64,000 nt of DNA from an uncultured Erythrobacter sp. (GTDB lineage Bacteria; Pseudomonadota; Alphaproteobacteria; Sphingomonadales; Sphingomonadaceae). Positions 55,701 to 64,000 of this stretch are shown one piece after another. A model generated the notes under the pieces. It was not told the DNA's origin. It ran no database searches and saw only the letters and a list, made by a program, of their open reading frames with translations. Each line of letters starts with the position of its first letter. Within the stretch, counting starts at the first letter, position 1. Where the stretch lies: contig CANKYZ010000009.1 in the NCBI GenBank assembly GCA_947488325.1, forward strand, positions 1 through 64,000, given 5' to 3'. Position numbers and translations under genes: made by a program.

Positions 55701-56286
55701 AAGATCGCAGTGCATCGGGATCTTTGACGCAGGCGAAGTGGTTCACGGCTTCGATCAGCGCGTTGTCGCCGTTCGTCTCCGCGTCAGTCAGCATATCTGC
55801 CAACACTTCGCGCGCCAGCAATTCGCGCTCGCGATCTTCCATCGGACGCGCGCCGGGGGTCAATTCTGCCTCTTCGGGGAAGTTGGCAAGCAACCACTGC
55901 GAGAAGGCGTGAATCGTATCAATCCGCAACCCCCCGCCGGGACAATCAATCACGCTTGCGAACAGAGTTCGCGCCCGTTTCTGTGTTTCGGGATCGATTT
56001 CAGCACCCAAATGCGACAATTCAACCGCAAGCCTTCCCGGCTCCAACCGCACCCAGCGCGCCAGAACCGAATTGATCCGGTTCGCCATCTCCGCCGCGCC
56101 TGCTTTCGTGAAGGTCAGGCACAATATCTGCGCGGGATCAATGCCTGGCGTCAGTAACAGCCTCAGCACACGGGCGGACAAGACCTGCGTCTTGCCGGTC
56201 CCAGCAGAGGCAGAAAGCCAGATATTATCGCGCGGATTGGCAGCGCCCAACTGATTGTCCTTTAGGGGATAGACCGCGCCGCTCAT
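52789..56286 (-). CDS. addA: Double-strand break repair helicase/nuclease AddA
   Basis: The 1165-aa UvrD-like protein has Walker A 'SASAGTGKTQVLSARVLR' (25-33 region), 'CLTFTKAGAAEMANRI', 'HILIDEAQDTNAAQWDIVFAL', 'FTVGDYKQAIFGFQG', 'VRVMTVHGSKGLQAPIVIL', 'RLLYVAMTRAEEALFI', and a C-terminal RecB-like nuclease with 'VIVVDFKTTRRPP'. With AddB it resects broken ends for RecA, the alphaproteobacterial counterpart of RecBCD. It overlaps addB by 4 bp. Confidence 0.97.
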   Translation of the reverse strand: MSGAVYPLKDNQLGAANPRDNIWLSASAGTGKTQVLSARVLRLLLTPGIDPAQILCLTFTKAGAAEMANRINSVLARWVRLEPGRLAVELSHLGAEIDPETQKRARTLFASVIDCPGGGLRIDTIHAFSQWLLANFPEEAELTPGARPMEDRERELLAREVLADMLTDAETNGDNALIEAVNHFACVKDPDALRSWLMRCVGAAELWEGPSAWKPPMRSRVLRLLDMPTDADADWAVASLSPDVFPDDQLRAILPLMQEWDTKVGNLTAQFIPHWLGLDTRQRAEEYAGFLDTVLKKDGEPRAMAKPTTAEPRLPEWQQYIADAIAMVAERQALVAFAEFLTPALEMGRAFALRWETAKAREGLLDFDDLIRKAAHLLAKTEASDWIRYKLDRSFDHILIDEAQDTNAAQWDIVFALIDDFFSGEGARGDTVRTIFTVGDYKQAIFGFQGTSPDNFARAKNRVHARIEAACANAHGLRDTRRLPTWNDLDLGRSFRTSSPVLDFVNRAIEAIGHGAFGLTQPPEKHIGADRAGLVAMWNPVTGIADNFEDEGERDWLPAHDTLLADNIAEQVRRWVTDEEPFVLEKDERRHARAGDIMVLVRKRKDLAAQIVAKLHTKGVAVAGVDRLRLGAPLAVKDLMAALRFASQPLDDLSLANLLASPLIGWTQDDLLEYIPRAPKIRLWEHLRTSENAFVAETFAKLGELLNLADYQTPQGLLAWLLTGPWQARRALIARLGREANDPIDELVNAAFSYQSAHTPSLAGFVEWFDAGNGELKRDTDGATGQVRVMTVHGSKGLQAPIVILADATGEPGQGGSLELRDDPLGAEKEDAPIVPLPSLSKEERVGTIRAAGDKAQIAEMQEHWRLLYVAMTRAEEALFIGGSLGPRHAQRGVPEDSWYAHLEPVFDGPKLEDSIWGARHEWGVRADPVVGDETQAPSATQILLPAWATTPIGPEPRPPKPLAPSSAGEEQGADAPLAPGTAVIAARRGTLIHRMLERLPDIAAGERWSAAEAWLERQAGDLELDIRAEMIDSALNVLSHPDFTEIFSDAALAEIPLAATIGGIVVAGTADRLLVTQDVVIVVDFKTTRRPPTRLEEVPTATVRQMAAYVAALDAIYPDRAIRAAVLYTHTPNLIELPMVTLEQQKDRLGETQDSYPRQTAVAY

Positions 56287-59200
56287 GGCTCGCCCCCCTC
56301 TGACCGCTCACTCAACCGTATCACCCATTCCTCTAACCGCATCAGCTGATCGTAATCGGAATAGCCGGGGTAATCGGGGTTTTCCTTGGCCGTGAAAGGC
56401 GCCGTGCCGAGCAGGTATTTGCTAATCGCCTCGTGCAAATACTGCTCATGCCGGGGCAAGAATTCCTCGCGCGTCAGGCCAGTGCGTTTCTTGCCGGTCT
56501 TTATTGGCTCATCAGTATAGCCAAACTCACCTTTTTTCTTGGCTAGAGACCAGTATTCGAATGCGCTTGTATCGCCGGTTATGATGCGGTCGCCCGCGCT
56601 GAAACCACCATCGCGCGCGATCAGGCCCAGCAACCCCATTTGCAACGCATAGCCCGCCTTCACCTGCCCCGCGCTTGGTGGGCCACCAGTTTTGTAGTCC
56701 ACAATGGCTAGGCTGCCATCCACCATCCGGTCGATCCGGTCCGCACGGCCGCGAACCTTCACACCGTCTACCATCATCGACCCGTTGGACTCTGTGATCA
56801 GGACCTCACGGCCCTCGACCGCAGCCTCATCGATCCATTCCTCAAACCGTTCAAGGGCGGCGAGAATTCGCGGCTGCCACAGCCCTTTGAACAAAGGATG
56901 GACCTGCGCCGCTTCAAACTTTCGTGTTGCAAAGGGGATAAGTGCAAGGTCAGGTTCTGCCACACGTGCCTTGTGCCAAGCATCAAGAATGTCGTGCACC
57001 AAAGTGCCACGCAGAGCCGGATCACCAAACGGATCGGCGGCCAAAGGGTCGAGTGTTCGCAGGCCAAGCACTTCTTGCGCATAGAATTGGTACGGATCGC
57101 CCAGCAGCCGATCGAGCGCAGTGACCTTGATGTCAACCTTGCGCTGCTCTGCCGTCGGAGTGGGCATCGGACGCGGATATTCCGGTGCGGGATCGGGTGC
57201 CCGGTCAAGAGCGGGGGGCAATTGGGGGATACGCGTTTCGCCATGCCCAGTGGCAAGTTCACCCAACAGCGCCTCAACCCGTAAGAGGAAGCGCGAAGGC
57301 AATGTCGGCCCGTCTGCATCACGCTGCGCCCGGCTCAACACCACTTCTGGCGCGCCTAGCGCCCCGGCCAAATCATGCGCAGAAAGGCCGATACGGAATT
57401 CTGCGCCCGGCACACCCAACGCCCGCAACACACCAGGAGCAAGCAAGGGATCAACGCCTGGAGCCTGAGGCCAACTTCCTTCATTTAACCCGCCGCAAAT
57501 CACCAGATCGGCGCGCGCCATGCGCGATTCAAGCAGACCGTAAATCGCCACACGCGGATGCCCGCCATAGGGTGGCCGCACAGCAACCTCATCCATCACG
57601 TCGCGCAATACCCCCGCCAGATCGCTGGGTGCAATTTGGGTGCGCTGCGCGCGCGCATGGGTCCGAAAATCCTCTACCATCAATGCGAGTGCGCGCCCGT
57701 CCTCTCGCGACCAAACGGCTTCTCCGGCCAACGCTTCGGCAGCATTCGCCACGATATCCAGAGCATCTGCAAGCGCTATTTCGGCGTCGCAGTCGAGCAA
57801 GGGCGCCAGAATCGTCTCCACCTCCTCCCACCATTCAGCAACGCCTGCCTTGCGCGCAGCCACGCGTAACGGATCGAGCCCTGGCGCAGGCGTTGCCCCG
57901 CGCAATTGCCGGTCAAAGGTGCGCAATGACCGCAGCCAAATTCCCCGTGCCTCTCCATCTCCGAACCGAACCAGTGGATGCGCCAGGGCACCAATTAGTT
58001 TGACAGGATCAGCGCCGTGCGAAACCAATTCGGCAATCAACCCCAACAGCCGCCCAGCAGCAGTAAGCGACAAGGTACGCCCAGCCGAATCATCCGCATC
58101 CACATTCCACCGACCGAGGTGTTGCGCCACACGCCGCGCGAGCGAGCGGTCTGCCGTCACCACCGCGATCCGTTTCTCGGGCTTTTCCAACGCCTCGCGA
58201 ACCAGCAATGCGATGCCCTGCGCCTCTTCTTCGCTGGTCGCGCTGGTCATCAGCCGAACGCCCGAAAGACGGCGTTTGTCACTGTCCAAGTCAATCCAGG
58301 ACTTACTCGCCTGGGGAGGGAGAAACAGCGAACTGATCGCATGACTTCGCGCTGGCTCCGCAGCAGATATTCCCTTGCGATGCCATGGACGGACTTCTTC
58401 GCGCGCAATGCCCATCCGTTCCAACAGTAATTTGAGGTGATATTGCGGATGGGTCAGCGCATCTTTCGCGCCAAACACTTCACCCCCCGGTGCATCCACA
58501 GAACCGGCGCGGCCCAGTTCGTCCCAAGCCTCACCCGACAGCGACAGGTCGAGGTCCGGGAGCACCACCGCGCCTTGCGGCAATGCGGTGATAGCCCGAA
58601 GCATGCGCGCAAGTGCGGGCGATGCACTGGTAACACCGGCTGCAAGGATGGGAGTGGCAGGCGGGGAACTACGCCATTTCTTTGCCGCGCGATCAAACAA
58701 CATATTGCGGCGGGTCGCCGCGTCGACCTCTCCATATTCATCCAGACGGACACGCCAACGGGCCTGCACGCGAGCAAATAGGCGGAGCGATTTTTGCCAA
58801 TGTCCGGAAAGGTCGCCGAGTTTTTCAAGCACCGGATCGCTGGTCAGGTCCTCAGGCACTTTGTCCTCGACCAACAGCCGATCCATCGTACGCGCAATGT
58901 CCCGCGCCAACCGCAAACGCGCGGCTCCGGGCAGCGGATCGCTGCCTTGTTCGGCGCGCTCCTGCGTTATCAATTCGGCAATTTCCAACCAGCGGCGCGT
59001 CGGCTCAACAGCAGGCGGAATATCACTCGCCCCCAACGGATCGAGCAATGCGCCCAGCGCCTCGTCAAGGTCGAGATCGCCGACCGCCACCATGCGCGGC
59101 ATCAACATGCCCGCCGCGCCGACCTCGCCCGTGTAGCGGATGAAGGCTTCGGAAATTGTGCGCGCAGCTCGTGAGCTGGGGACCAATAGGGTCAATCGAG

Positions 59201-59312
59201 CAAGGCCAACATCTGCTTCGGAATATCGTGGGACAATTCCCGCCACTAGTGCATCGGCAAAGCCGCGATGGGCAGCGATGGAGTATATTGCAGGCTGCGG
59301 GGCTTCACCCAC
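56283..59312 (-). CDS. addB: Double-strand break repair protein AddB
   Basis: The 1009-aa partner of AddA has a degenerate helicase start ('LTLLVPSSRAARTISEAFIRY'), 'GLLESRMARADLVICGGLNEGSWP' and a C-terminal nuclease domain with 'DRIDRMVDGSLAIVDYKTGGPPS'. Its length matches alphaproteobacterial AddB. It overlaps addA by 4 bp and murU by 8 bp. Confidence 0.95.
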   Translation of the reverse strand: MGEAPQPAIYSIAAHRGFADALVAGIVPRYSEADVGLARLTLLVPSSRAARTISEAFIRYTGEVGAAGMLMPRMVAVGDLDLDEALGALLDPLGASDIPPAVEPTRRWLEIAELITQERAEQGSDPLPGAARLRLARDIARTMDRLLVEDKVPEDLTSDPVLEKLGDLSGHWQKSLRLFARVQARWRVRLDEYGEVDAATRRNMLFDRAAKKWRSSPPATPILAAGVTSASPALARMLRAITALPQGAVVLPDLDLSLSGEAWDELGRAGSVDAPGGEVFGAKDALTHPQYHLKLLLERMGIAREEVRPWHRKGISAAEPARSHAISSLFLPPQASKSWIDLDSDKRRLSGVRLMTSATSEEEAQGIALLVREALEKPEKRIAVVTADRSLARRVAQHLGRWNVDADDSAGRTLSLTAAGRLLGLIAELVSHGADPVKLIGALAHPLVRFGDGEARGIWLRSLRTFDRQLRGATPAPGLDPLRVAARKAGVAEWWEEVETILAPLLDCDAEIALADALDIVANAAEALAGEAVWSREDGRALALMVEDFRTHARAQRTQIAPSDLAGVLRDVMDEVAVRPPYGGHPRVAIYGLLESRMARADLVICGGLNEGSWPQAPGVDPLLAPGVLRALGVPGAEFRIGLSAHDLAGALGAPEVVLSRAQRDADGPTLPSRFLLRVEALLGELATGHGETRIPQLPPALDRAPDPAPEYPRPMPTPTAEQRKVDIKVTALDRLLGDPYQFYAQEVLGLRTLDPLAADPFGDPALRGTLVHDILDAWHKARVAEPDLALIPFATRKFEAAQVHPLFKGLWQPRILAALERFEEWIDEAAVEGREVLITESNGSMMVDGVKVRGRADRIDRMVDGSLAIVDYKTGGPPSAGQVKAGYALQMGLLGLIARDGGFSAGDRIITGDTSAFEYWSLAKKKGEFGYTDEPIKTGKKRTGLTREEFLPRHEQYLHEAISKYLLGTAPFTAKENPDYPGYSDYDQLMRLEEWVIRLSERSEGGEP

Positions 59313-60030
59313 GTTTCAGCGCGTCCTCTGTCGGAGCAATCGCCTGTGGTGTGCCAACTTCAAACCATCTCCCAGTGAAGGCCAAGCCGTATAACCGTCC
59401 TTCGGCAATCGCACGGTTCCACAGGATATTGGTTGAAAATTTCCCCTCTGGTGCCTCTCGCAACAGGCGCTTGGATACTAACTGAATTCCAGTGTAGATG
59501 AACGGCGCGATCCGGCCCGGACGGCGGCGAGAAAGCTCACCAACCGGGTCCATGTAAAAGTCGCCCTGACCGCTGAAATTCACCGCGCGCGAATGCCCAA
59601 CCAATAGCAGCAACGCGTCCATTTTCTCCGAGTCCCAACGAGCCGACAGATCGTAAAATGCATCTCTAGGCCCATCGAGCCAGATATTGTCTGCGTTGAG
59701 ACAGAAAAACGGATCAGGCAAATGCGGCTGCGCCTTAACCATCCCTCCGCCTGTTTCGAGCAATTCGGCTCGTTCATCAGAGATGATGACTTTTGGCTTC
59801 TCACGTTCCGTTAGATAGGCCTCAAGCGGATCGGCGAGATAATGAACATTGACCACTGCGCGCGAAACGCCTGCTTCGATCAATCGGTCCAGCGCGTGAT
59901 CGACCAAGGGTTTTCCCGCGACACGGACCAGAGGTTTTGGTGTCGTGGTGGTCAGCGGGCGCATTCTTTTGCCCAGCCCGGCAGCCATAATCATCGCAGT
60001 GTCACTTGCCAGAGCGGGACGATCGCTCAT
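59305..60030 (-). CDS. murU: MurNAc-1-phosphate uridylyltransferase-like nucleotidyltransferase
   Basis: The 241-aa protein has the sugar-nucleotidyltransferase signature 'AMIMAAGLGKRMRPLTTTTPKPLVRVAGKPLVDHAL', 'NVHYLADPLEAYL' and 'FFCLNADNIWLDG'. With the kinase next to it (60027-61040) it fits the AmgK-MurU salvage route, which makes UDP-MurNAc from recycled MurNAc without UDP-GlcNAc enolpyruvate steps and gives intrinsic fosfomycin tolerance. A mannose-1-phosphate guanylyltransferase is the alternative. It overlaps its neighbours on both sides. Confidence 0.88.
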   Translation of the reverse strand: MSDRPALASDTAMIMAAGLGKRMRPLTTTTPKPLVRVAGKPLVDHALDRLIEAGVSRAVVNVHYLADPLEAYLTEREKPKVIISDERAELLETGGGMVKAQPHLPDPFFCLNADNIWLDGPRDAFYDLSARWDSEKMDALLLLVGHSRAVNFSGQGDFYMDPVGELSRRRPGRIAPFIYTGIQLVSKRLLREAPEGKFSTNILWNRAIAEGRLYGLAFTGRWFEVGTPQAIAPTEDALKRG

Positions 60031-61040
60031 GCGATTGTGCCCCCGCCCGAATTGCGCAGTTCTACAGGGATATTCTCATCAAACCAGCGCGCAACAGGTG
60101 CCAGTGCGGGGTGCGCCAAATCGCGCTCCATAGCCTCCCAAACACGCGGGATCAGTTCGAGATAACGCGGCTTTCCATCACGCTTATAGAGGCGCGTGAA
60201 TATGCCTATGATTTTGGCATTACGCTGCGCGCCCAGGCGGGCGTAATCTGCCAGAAAATCGTCGGTGGCCCTTGCATCAAAGCCAGTACGTTCCGCATAA
60301 CGGGCCAGCATCCTTTGCTCCAGATCCAGCGAGACTTCGCGCCGCGCATCCTGCAGTAATGAGACCAAATCATATGCCGGGTGCCCCGCCAGTGCGTCTT
60401 GGAAATCAATGAGACCCTGCGCGCCCAGCCCTGTTGCCGAAGCTCCCAGCAGCATGATGTTCTCTGCATGATAGTCGCGCAGCACCGTAACGGGACGTGC
60501 CGAGGAAACCGTCAACGGCGCGAGAACGTCGTCCCAGACCCTGATAAAGCCAGACTCATCAACCTCAAGGCCCGCTGCCGGTGCATACCATTCTGTAAGC
60601 AGTCTAACTTCGCGCTGATAGGTCGGCATGTCGTAATCTGGGAAAGGTCCAGCAGGGCAAAGATGTAATTCGACCAACGCATCAACGGCTGCTTCGTATG
60701 CAGCCAACTCACCATCCGGGTTAAGGTCTAGCCAATCACGCATCCGGTCATTGCCAAAATCCTCGGTCAAAACCCAACCTTGCGCTGCGTCTTGCGCATA
60801 GATCGCAGGCGCTCGCAGGCCTTGTTCCGTCAACCACGCAGCGACCTTTAGGAATGGCAGCGGGTCTTCTTCGGGTGGCCGCGCATACATTAGCATCGCT
60901 GTCGCAGGTCCGCTTGCATCGGTGCGGCGCAGGCGGAAGTATCGCCGGAATGAGGCATCACCGGGGATCGGTTCAACAACCGCCCCGGCCCAGCCAGCAT
61001 TTCCGACAAATTTGTTTAAACCATCAGGCAGTTCGCTCAT
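60027..61040 (-). CDS. amgK: Anomeric MurNAc/GlcNAc kinase (AmgK-like)
   Basis: The 337-aa aminoglycoside-phosphotransferase-fold kinase starts at ATG 61040, which overlaps the tsaE stop by 4 bp. The track start six codons upstream is less likely. Motifs are 'GDASFRRYFRLRR', 'WVLTEDFGNDRM', catalytic 'VLRDYHAENIMLLG' and 'QGLIDFQDALAGHPAYDLVSLLQDARRE'. It phosphorylates cell-wall amino sugars at C1, feeding MurU. Confidence 0.9.
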   Translation of the reverse strand: MSELPDGLNKFVGNAGWAGAVVEPIPGDASFRRYFRLRRTDASGPATAMLMYARPPEEDPLPFLKVAAWLTEQGLRAPAIYAQDAAQGWVLTEDFGNDRMRDWLDLNPDGELAAYEAAVDALVELHLCPAGPFPDYDMPTYQREVRLLTEWYAPAAGLEVDESGFIRVWDDVLAPLTVSSARPVTVLRDYHAENIMLLGASATGLGAQGLIDFQDALAGHPAYDLVSLLQDARREVSLDLEQRMLARYAERTGFDARATDDFLADYARLGAQRNAKIIGIFTRLYKRDGKPRYLELIPRVWEAMERDLAHPALAPVARWFDENIPVELRNSGGGTIA

Positions 61041-61492
61041 GGCCACCGTCCTAGCCAATCCGCGCCCACGCGGGCAATCGCAATCCTGCCGCCATCCTCA
61101 GTTTCGATGCGAATTGAGAGACACGTTGGCTCATGCCCAAAGCCGCCAGCATGATCGGGCCATTCCGCGATCAGCGCGGCGCCATCGCGGTAATCATCTA
61201 GTCCCAATTCAATAACCTCGCTTGGATGCTTCAACCGGTAAAAATCGGCATGGATCACCGGCAGTTTCAACGGTGGTGATTCATAGAGTTCGATGATCGT
61301 GAATGTCGGCGATGGAACTTCGCCTAAATACCCCAATGCTGCGATTATGCCACGCGCAAGTGTGGTCTTACCCGCGCCCAAGCCGCCTTCCAGCGCAACG
61401 ACATCTCTAGGGCGCAAGACCTTGGCAATTGCAGCACCAAATGTCGCCATCGCCGCAAGATCAGGCAAAAGGTGACGGCTTTCCTGCGTCAC
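61037..61492 (-). CDS. tsaE: tRNA t6A biosynthesis ATPase TsaE
   Basis: The 151-aa P-loop protein shows 'VALEGGLGAGKTTLARGIIAALG' (Walker A about 36-44), 'SPTFTIIELYE', 'VIHADFYRLKHPSEVIELGLDDY' and 'ALIAEWPDHAG'. It works with TsaB-TsaD in threonylcarbamoylation of A37. It overlaps divL and amgK by 4 bp each. Confidence 0.96.
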   Translation of the reverse strand: MTQESRHLLPDLAAMATFGAAIAKVLRPRDVVALEGGLGAGKTTLARGIIAALGYLGEVPSPTFTIIELYESPPLKLPVIHADFYRLKHPSEVIELGLDDYRDGAALIAEWPDHAGGFGHEPTCLSIRIETEDGGRIAIARVGADWLGRWP

Positions 61493-63852
61493 GGCAAGGT
61501 TATGGCCGCAACGGTTCCAACACCCTTTTCACTCGCCATTTCAAGCGTGCCACCATGGGCTACGACCAGTTGCCGCGCCAATCTGATGCCTAGGCCAGTG
61601 CCTTCGTCAATACCTTCACCAGCACCCTCGCCATCACTGCTACGCAAAACGCCTTCCGCGCGTGCCAGTTCATCGGCGGTCATTCCGCTGCCATTGTCGG
61701 TAATGATAATCATCCCGCGCCAGTCGTCTCCATCTGTTGGTTTGGGAATTTCAATCACAATCTTACCGGATCTGGGTGTCCCTTCGATGGCATTGTCGAG
61801 CAAATTGCCCACGGCTCGGCCCAATTGGCGCGGATCCGCTTTGATCATGCGCCCTCGTCGGCCTTTCAGATCGAGGCCGATCCCAGCAGCGATGATGGCC
61901 TGTTCCCGTTCTCTAACCATGCTCGTCAGAAACCGCAGCAGGTCGATCTCTTCCTTTTCAATTGGCAGCAATCCGGCTTCGCTTTGTGACAGGTCAAGCA
62001 CATTTTCGACCTGATCGGTTAGTCGCGCCGCAGAACTGAGGATTGCATCAACATATTCGCTCGCCTGCTCATTTATCTCGCCCGCTGCACCACTCTTCAG
62101 TAGCTCGGCAAAACCGCCAATTGTCGTAAGCGGCGTGCGGAATTCGTATGACATATTGGCCAGAAAGCGCGCCTTCACTGCATCCGCTTCTTCCAGCGCA
62201 ACCGCCCGTTCGCGCAATGCTTTTTCAGCCTTCTGGGAATCGGTAATGTCGAGGACAGTCAGCAATCCATTGCCATCGGGCAGCGGAATCCCAGCAAAGC
62301 GCAACGTGCGACCATCGTTCAATGCAATCCGCCCTTCCTTCTCTTTCCGGTCCAATGTCGCAGCGCGAACCACACCGCTGATTTGTTCAACTTGGCTAGG
62401 TTTGGATAGGTTTTGCGCGATCGCCTCTAGGAGATCTTCCGCGCTGGGATGGGTATCGAGAAATTCGCCGCTTAGCCCCCAAGTGCCCGCAAAACTGCGG
62501 TTCCACAGCTGCACAGATCCATCAGGTGCAAAGATCGCCAACGCTTCGAATAGGCTATCTAGGGTTGCAGTACGAGTCCGCAGCAGCGTGTCGCGCGTCG
62601 CAGACAGAGCAAGTTGCTCAGTGCGGTCTTCCGCGAACATAACCAATCCACCATCTGGCATAGGCTGCGCCAAAATCCGCAGGTGCGTACCCCCGGAAAG
62701 CGGCCAGTTCTCTTCCCGAATATCGGCACTGTCGAACCACGCGCGGTGTTCGTGGCGCCATTCAGGAAAGTCGCGCACTTCAGGTGTGCTTCCATGCTCG
62801 CGTGCATCCGAAAGGAAGCGATCAAACGCAATATTCCCTTCGATAGCATCATTCGTGAGACCAAATTGGCGGCGGAATGGGCGGTTCGCAAAGGTCAGCT
62901 GTTCTTGCGCGTTGAACTGCGCCACCCCGACCGAAAGCTGATCCAACATCGCGCGCTGAGCATCGCGGAATGCACGAAATTCGCGAGTAAGCTGCTGCAA
63001 TTCTTCGATATCGATCGCATATCCTGCCACGCCCTCGCGCCCCAGCGGCAGATCGGTGACACGCAAAGACCGCCGTTCTCCGTCGATTGTGACTGCATCA
63101 ATTCGCTGAATTTCGGCCTGCTTCGCCAAGCAATCGCGGGCAATATCGGCAGGTGCTTTTCCGCCTTCGGGCTCAAGCAATTCGATCTGTCCTTCGATCA
63201 CCGCTTGCAGGCTCTCGCCACCCACCGCCTTTATATAGGCCTGATTGACGAGACGCAGTCGCATATTCGCATCTCGGAACCACATGGGAATAGGCGCAGC
63301 TTCAATCAAACCAATTAGCGCAGAAAAATCCGCCTCTGCTCGTCCGGCAGTATCGCGCAGGCTGACCAACTCTTCTTCACTGGCGGTAAAGTCGAACACC
63401 CAAACAATCGCAGCGCCGCCGGGCGACACTTGCGGATCAGCCAGTGCGCCTTGCAATGAGAGACTACGCCGAGATGCGGGCGGTGTCAGCACCATCTGAA
63501 ACGGCGCCGCACTCTTTTGCGTTAGCCGAACTTTTTCCGACAGTTCTTCGACCTGTTCTTTTGACAGGCCTGTTTCTCCATCGCCGGCCAGCTCGGTCAG
63601 ATAACTCGGCATTTCGTCCAACCCAAGCCAACGCGCGAGCCGCTCTGGCGCTTCGATCCGTCCATCTACCCGGACAAGCAGCGGAACAGATGGCGACACA
63701 TCAAGCATATGCTGCATGCGCCTGAATGACGTTTGCAGTGCTTTGCTGCGCCGGGTCTTAGAATTCGACCGTAAGACAACCACAACAGCCGCGATCGTCC
63801 AACCTGCCAAAAGCAGCGCAATTCCAATCAAAGCAAGCGGCGAAAATTCCAT
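61489..63852 (-). CDS. divL: DivL-like PAS sensor kinase with tyrosine phospho-acceptor site
   Basis: The 787-aa protein has one N-terminal membrane helix (about 7-28), PAS-type segments through about 550, a HisKA-like dimerisation helix 'VKARFLANMSYEFRTPLTTIGGFAEL' and an HATPase domain with 'AVGNLLDNAIEG', 'ITDNGSGMT' and 'GTGLGIRLARQLVVAHGG'. The residue where kinases have histidine is tyrosine 569 (codon TAC, 62146-62148). This is the diagnostic feature of DivL, the Caulobacter pseudokinase-like regulator that links DivK to CckA and CtrA. The ATP site looks complete. It leads the overlapping operon to addA. Confidence 0.9.
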   Translation of the reverse strand: MEFSPLALIGIALLLAGWTIAAVVVVLRSNSKTRRSKALQTSFRRMQHMLDVSPSVPLLVRVDGRIEAPERLARWLGLDEMPSYLTELAGDGETGLSKEQVEELSEKVRLTQKSAAPFQMVLTPPASRRSLSLQGALADPQVSPGGAAIVWVFDFTASEEELVSLRDTAGRAEADFSALIGLIEAAPIPMWFRDANMRLRLVNQAYIKAVGGESLQAVIEGQIELLEPEGGKAPADIARDCLAKQAEIQRIDAVTIDGERRSLRVTDLPLGREGVAGYAIDIEELQQLTREFRAFRDAQRAMLDQLSVGVAQFNAQEQLTFANRPFRRQFGLTNDAIEGNIAFDRFLSDAREHGSTPEVRDFPEWRHEHRAWFDSADIREENWPLSGGTHLRILAQPMPDGGLVMFAEDRTEQLALSATRDTLLRTRTATLDSLFEALAIFAPDGSVQLWNRSFAGTWGLSGEFLDTHPSAEDLLEAIAQNLSKPSQVEQISGVVRAATLDRKEKEGRIALNDGRTLRFAGIPLPDGNGLLTVLDITDSQKAEKALRERAVALEEADAVKARFLANMSYEFRTPLTTIGGFAELLKSGAAGEINEQASEYVDAILSSAARLTDQVENVLDLSQSEAGLLPIEKEEIDLLRFLTSMVREREQAIIAAGIGLDLKGRRGRMIKADPRQLGRAVGNLLDNAIEGTPRSGKIVIEIPKPTDGDDWRGMIIITDNGSGMTADELARAEGVLRSSDGEGAGEGIDEGTGLGIRLARQLVVAHGGTLEMASEKGVGTVAAITLP

Positions 63853-63903
63853 GCTTTCCAGCTATGCCGGAGCAGCCCAGCTTGCAACCGCAATAGACGT
63901 GGA

Positions 63904-63949
63904 AAGCCCCCACATTCTCGGCAAAATGTTGCAGAGACCATGGGGGCTT
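63904..63949. terminator. Long imperfect hairpin upstream of divL
   Basis: AAGCCCCCA pairs with TGGGGGCTT (9 bp). Inside it CTC/GAG and GCAA/TTGC around AATG extend the stem. On the minus strand it is followed by TTTCC, as for an intrinsic terminator of a gene beyond the window's right end. It lies 52 bp upstream of the divL start, so a structured leader is the other option. The remaining bases to 64000 hold no visible gene. Confidence 0.5.
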
Positions 63950-64000
63950 CAATACTTAAGCCGATATTTGGAACCTAATCGGTCTTAATAACGGTAATGA

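Overview
The window comes from an alphaproteobacterium, most likely Sphingomonadales in or near the Erythrobacteraceae. Supporting signs are a DivL-type kinase with tyrosine at the phospho-acceptor position, the zapA / 6S RNA / 5-formyl-THF cyclo-ligase order, a DUF2842 membrane protein, a branched-chain 2-oxoacid dehydrogenase cluster, and a large STN-domain TonB receptor behind a FecI/FecR pair. Taxonomy is inferred from gene content only.

Accessory part, about 1-15,700. This stretch looks more AT-rich and is broken up. It opens with the end of an ABC exporter of the double-glycine peptide type. A 185-aa protein with a textbook double-glycine leader and a secreted two-lobed retropepsin-like aspartic protease follow in the same direction. 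Next come a frameshifted trypsin-like protease remnant, a short tyrosine recombinase with two related 25-bp dyad sites upstream, two unknown genes, and a higBA toxin-antitoxin pair whose toxin seems to have lost its normal start. A FecI sigma / FecR / TonB receptor / M16 metallopeptidase cluster follows, with a candidate FecI-type promoter before the receptor. The segment ends in decayed DNA: a glyoxalase-like (VOC) remnant between 16-bp inverted repeats, an IS110-type transposase tail, an intact tRNA-Leu(CAA), and the 5' half of a second tRNA-Leu. This looks like the edge of an integrated island.

Core part, about 15,800-64,000. Genes are densely packed, many with 4-bp ATGA overlaps. In order: efp-inositol monophosphatase; thiE; class I aldolase; a 2OG-oxygenase/hotdog thioesterase pair; a glycolytic run tkt-gap-pgk with a SnoaL-like gene; zapA, 6S RNA and folate cyclo-ligase; tRNA-Asp; bkdA1-bkdA2-bkdB; thyA; an SDR and an AarF/UbiB kinase; a DUF885 peptidase-like protein; a low-molecular-weight phosphatase; recG; sdhE-mfd; an EAL protein; nadK; tRNA-Asn; a TauE/SafE permease; secA; argJ and a second inositol-phosphatase-family gene; a decayed SEC-C gene; and trxA.

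The window ends with a long overlapping minus-strand operon divL-tsaE-amgK-murU-addB-addA, followed by trxA. It joins cell-cycle signalling, tRNA t6A modification, peptidoglycan recycling and double-strand-break repair.

The most promising material for new biology is the GG-leader protein / exporter / two-lobed aspartic protease set, and the nearby FecIR-TonB receptor-M16 protease set. Together they could form a peptide or protein export and import locus. Coordinates and start codons were judged by eye, and no database search was run.
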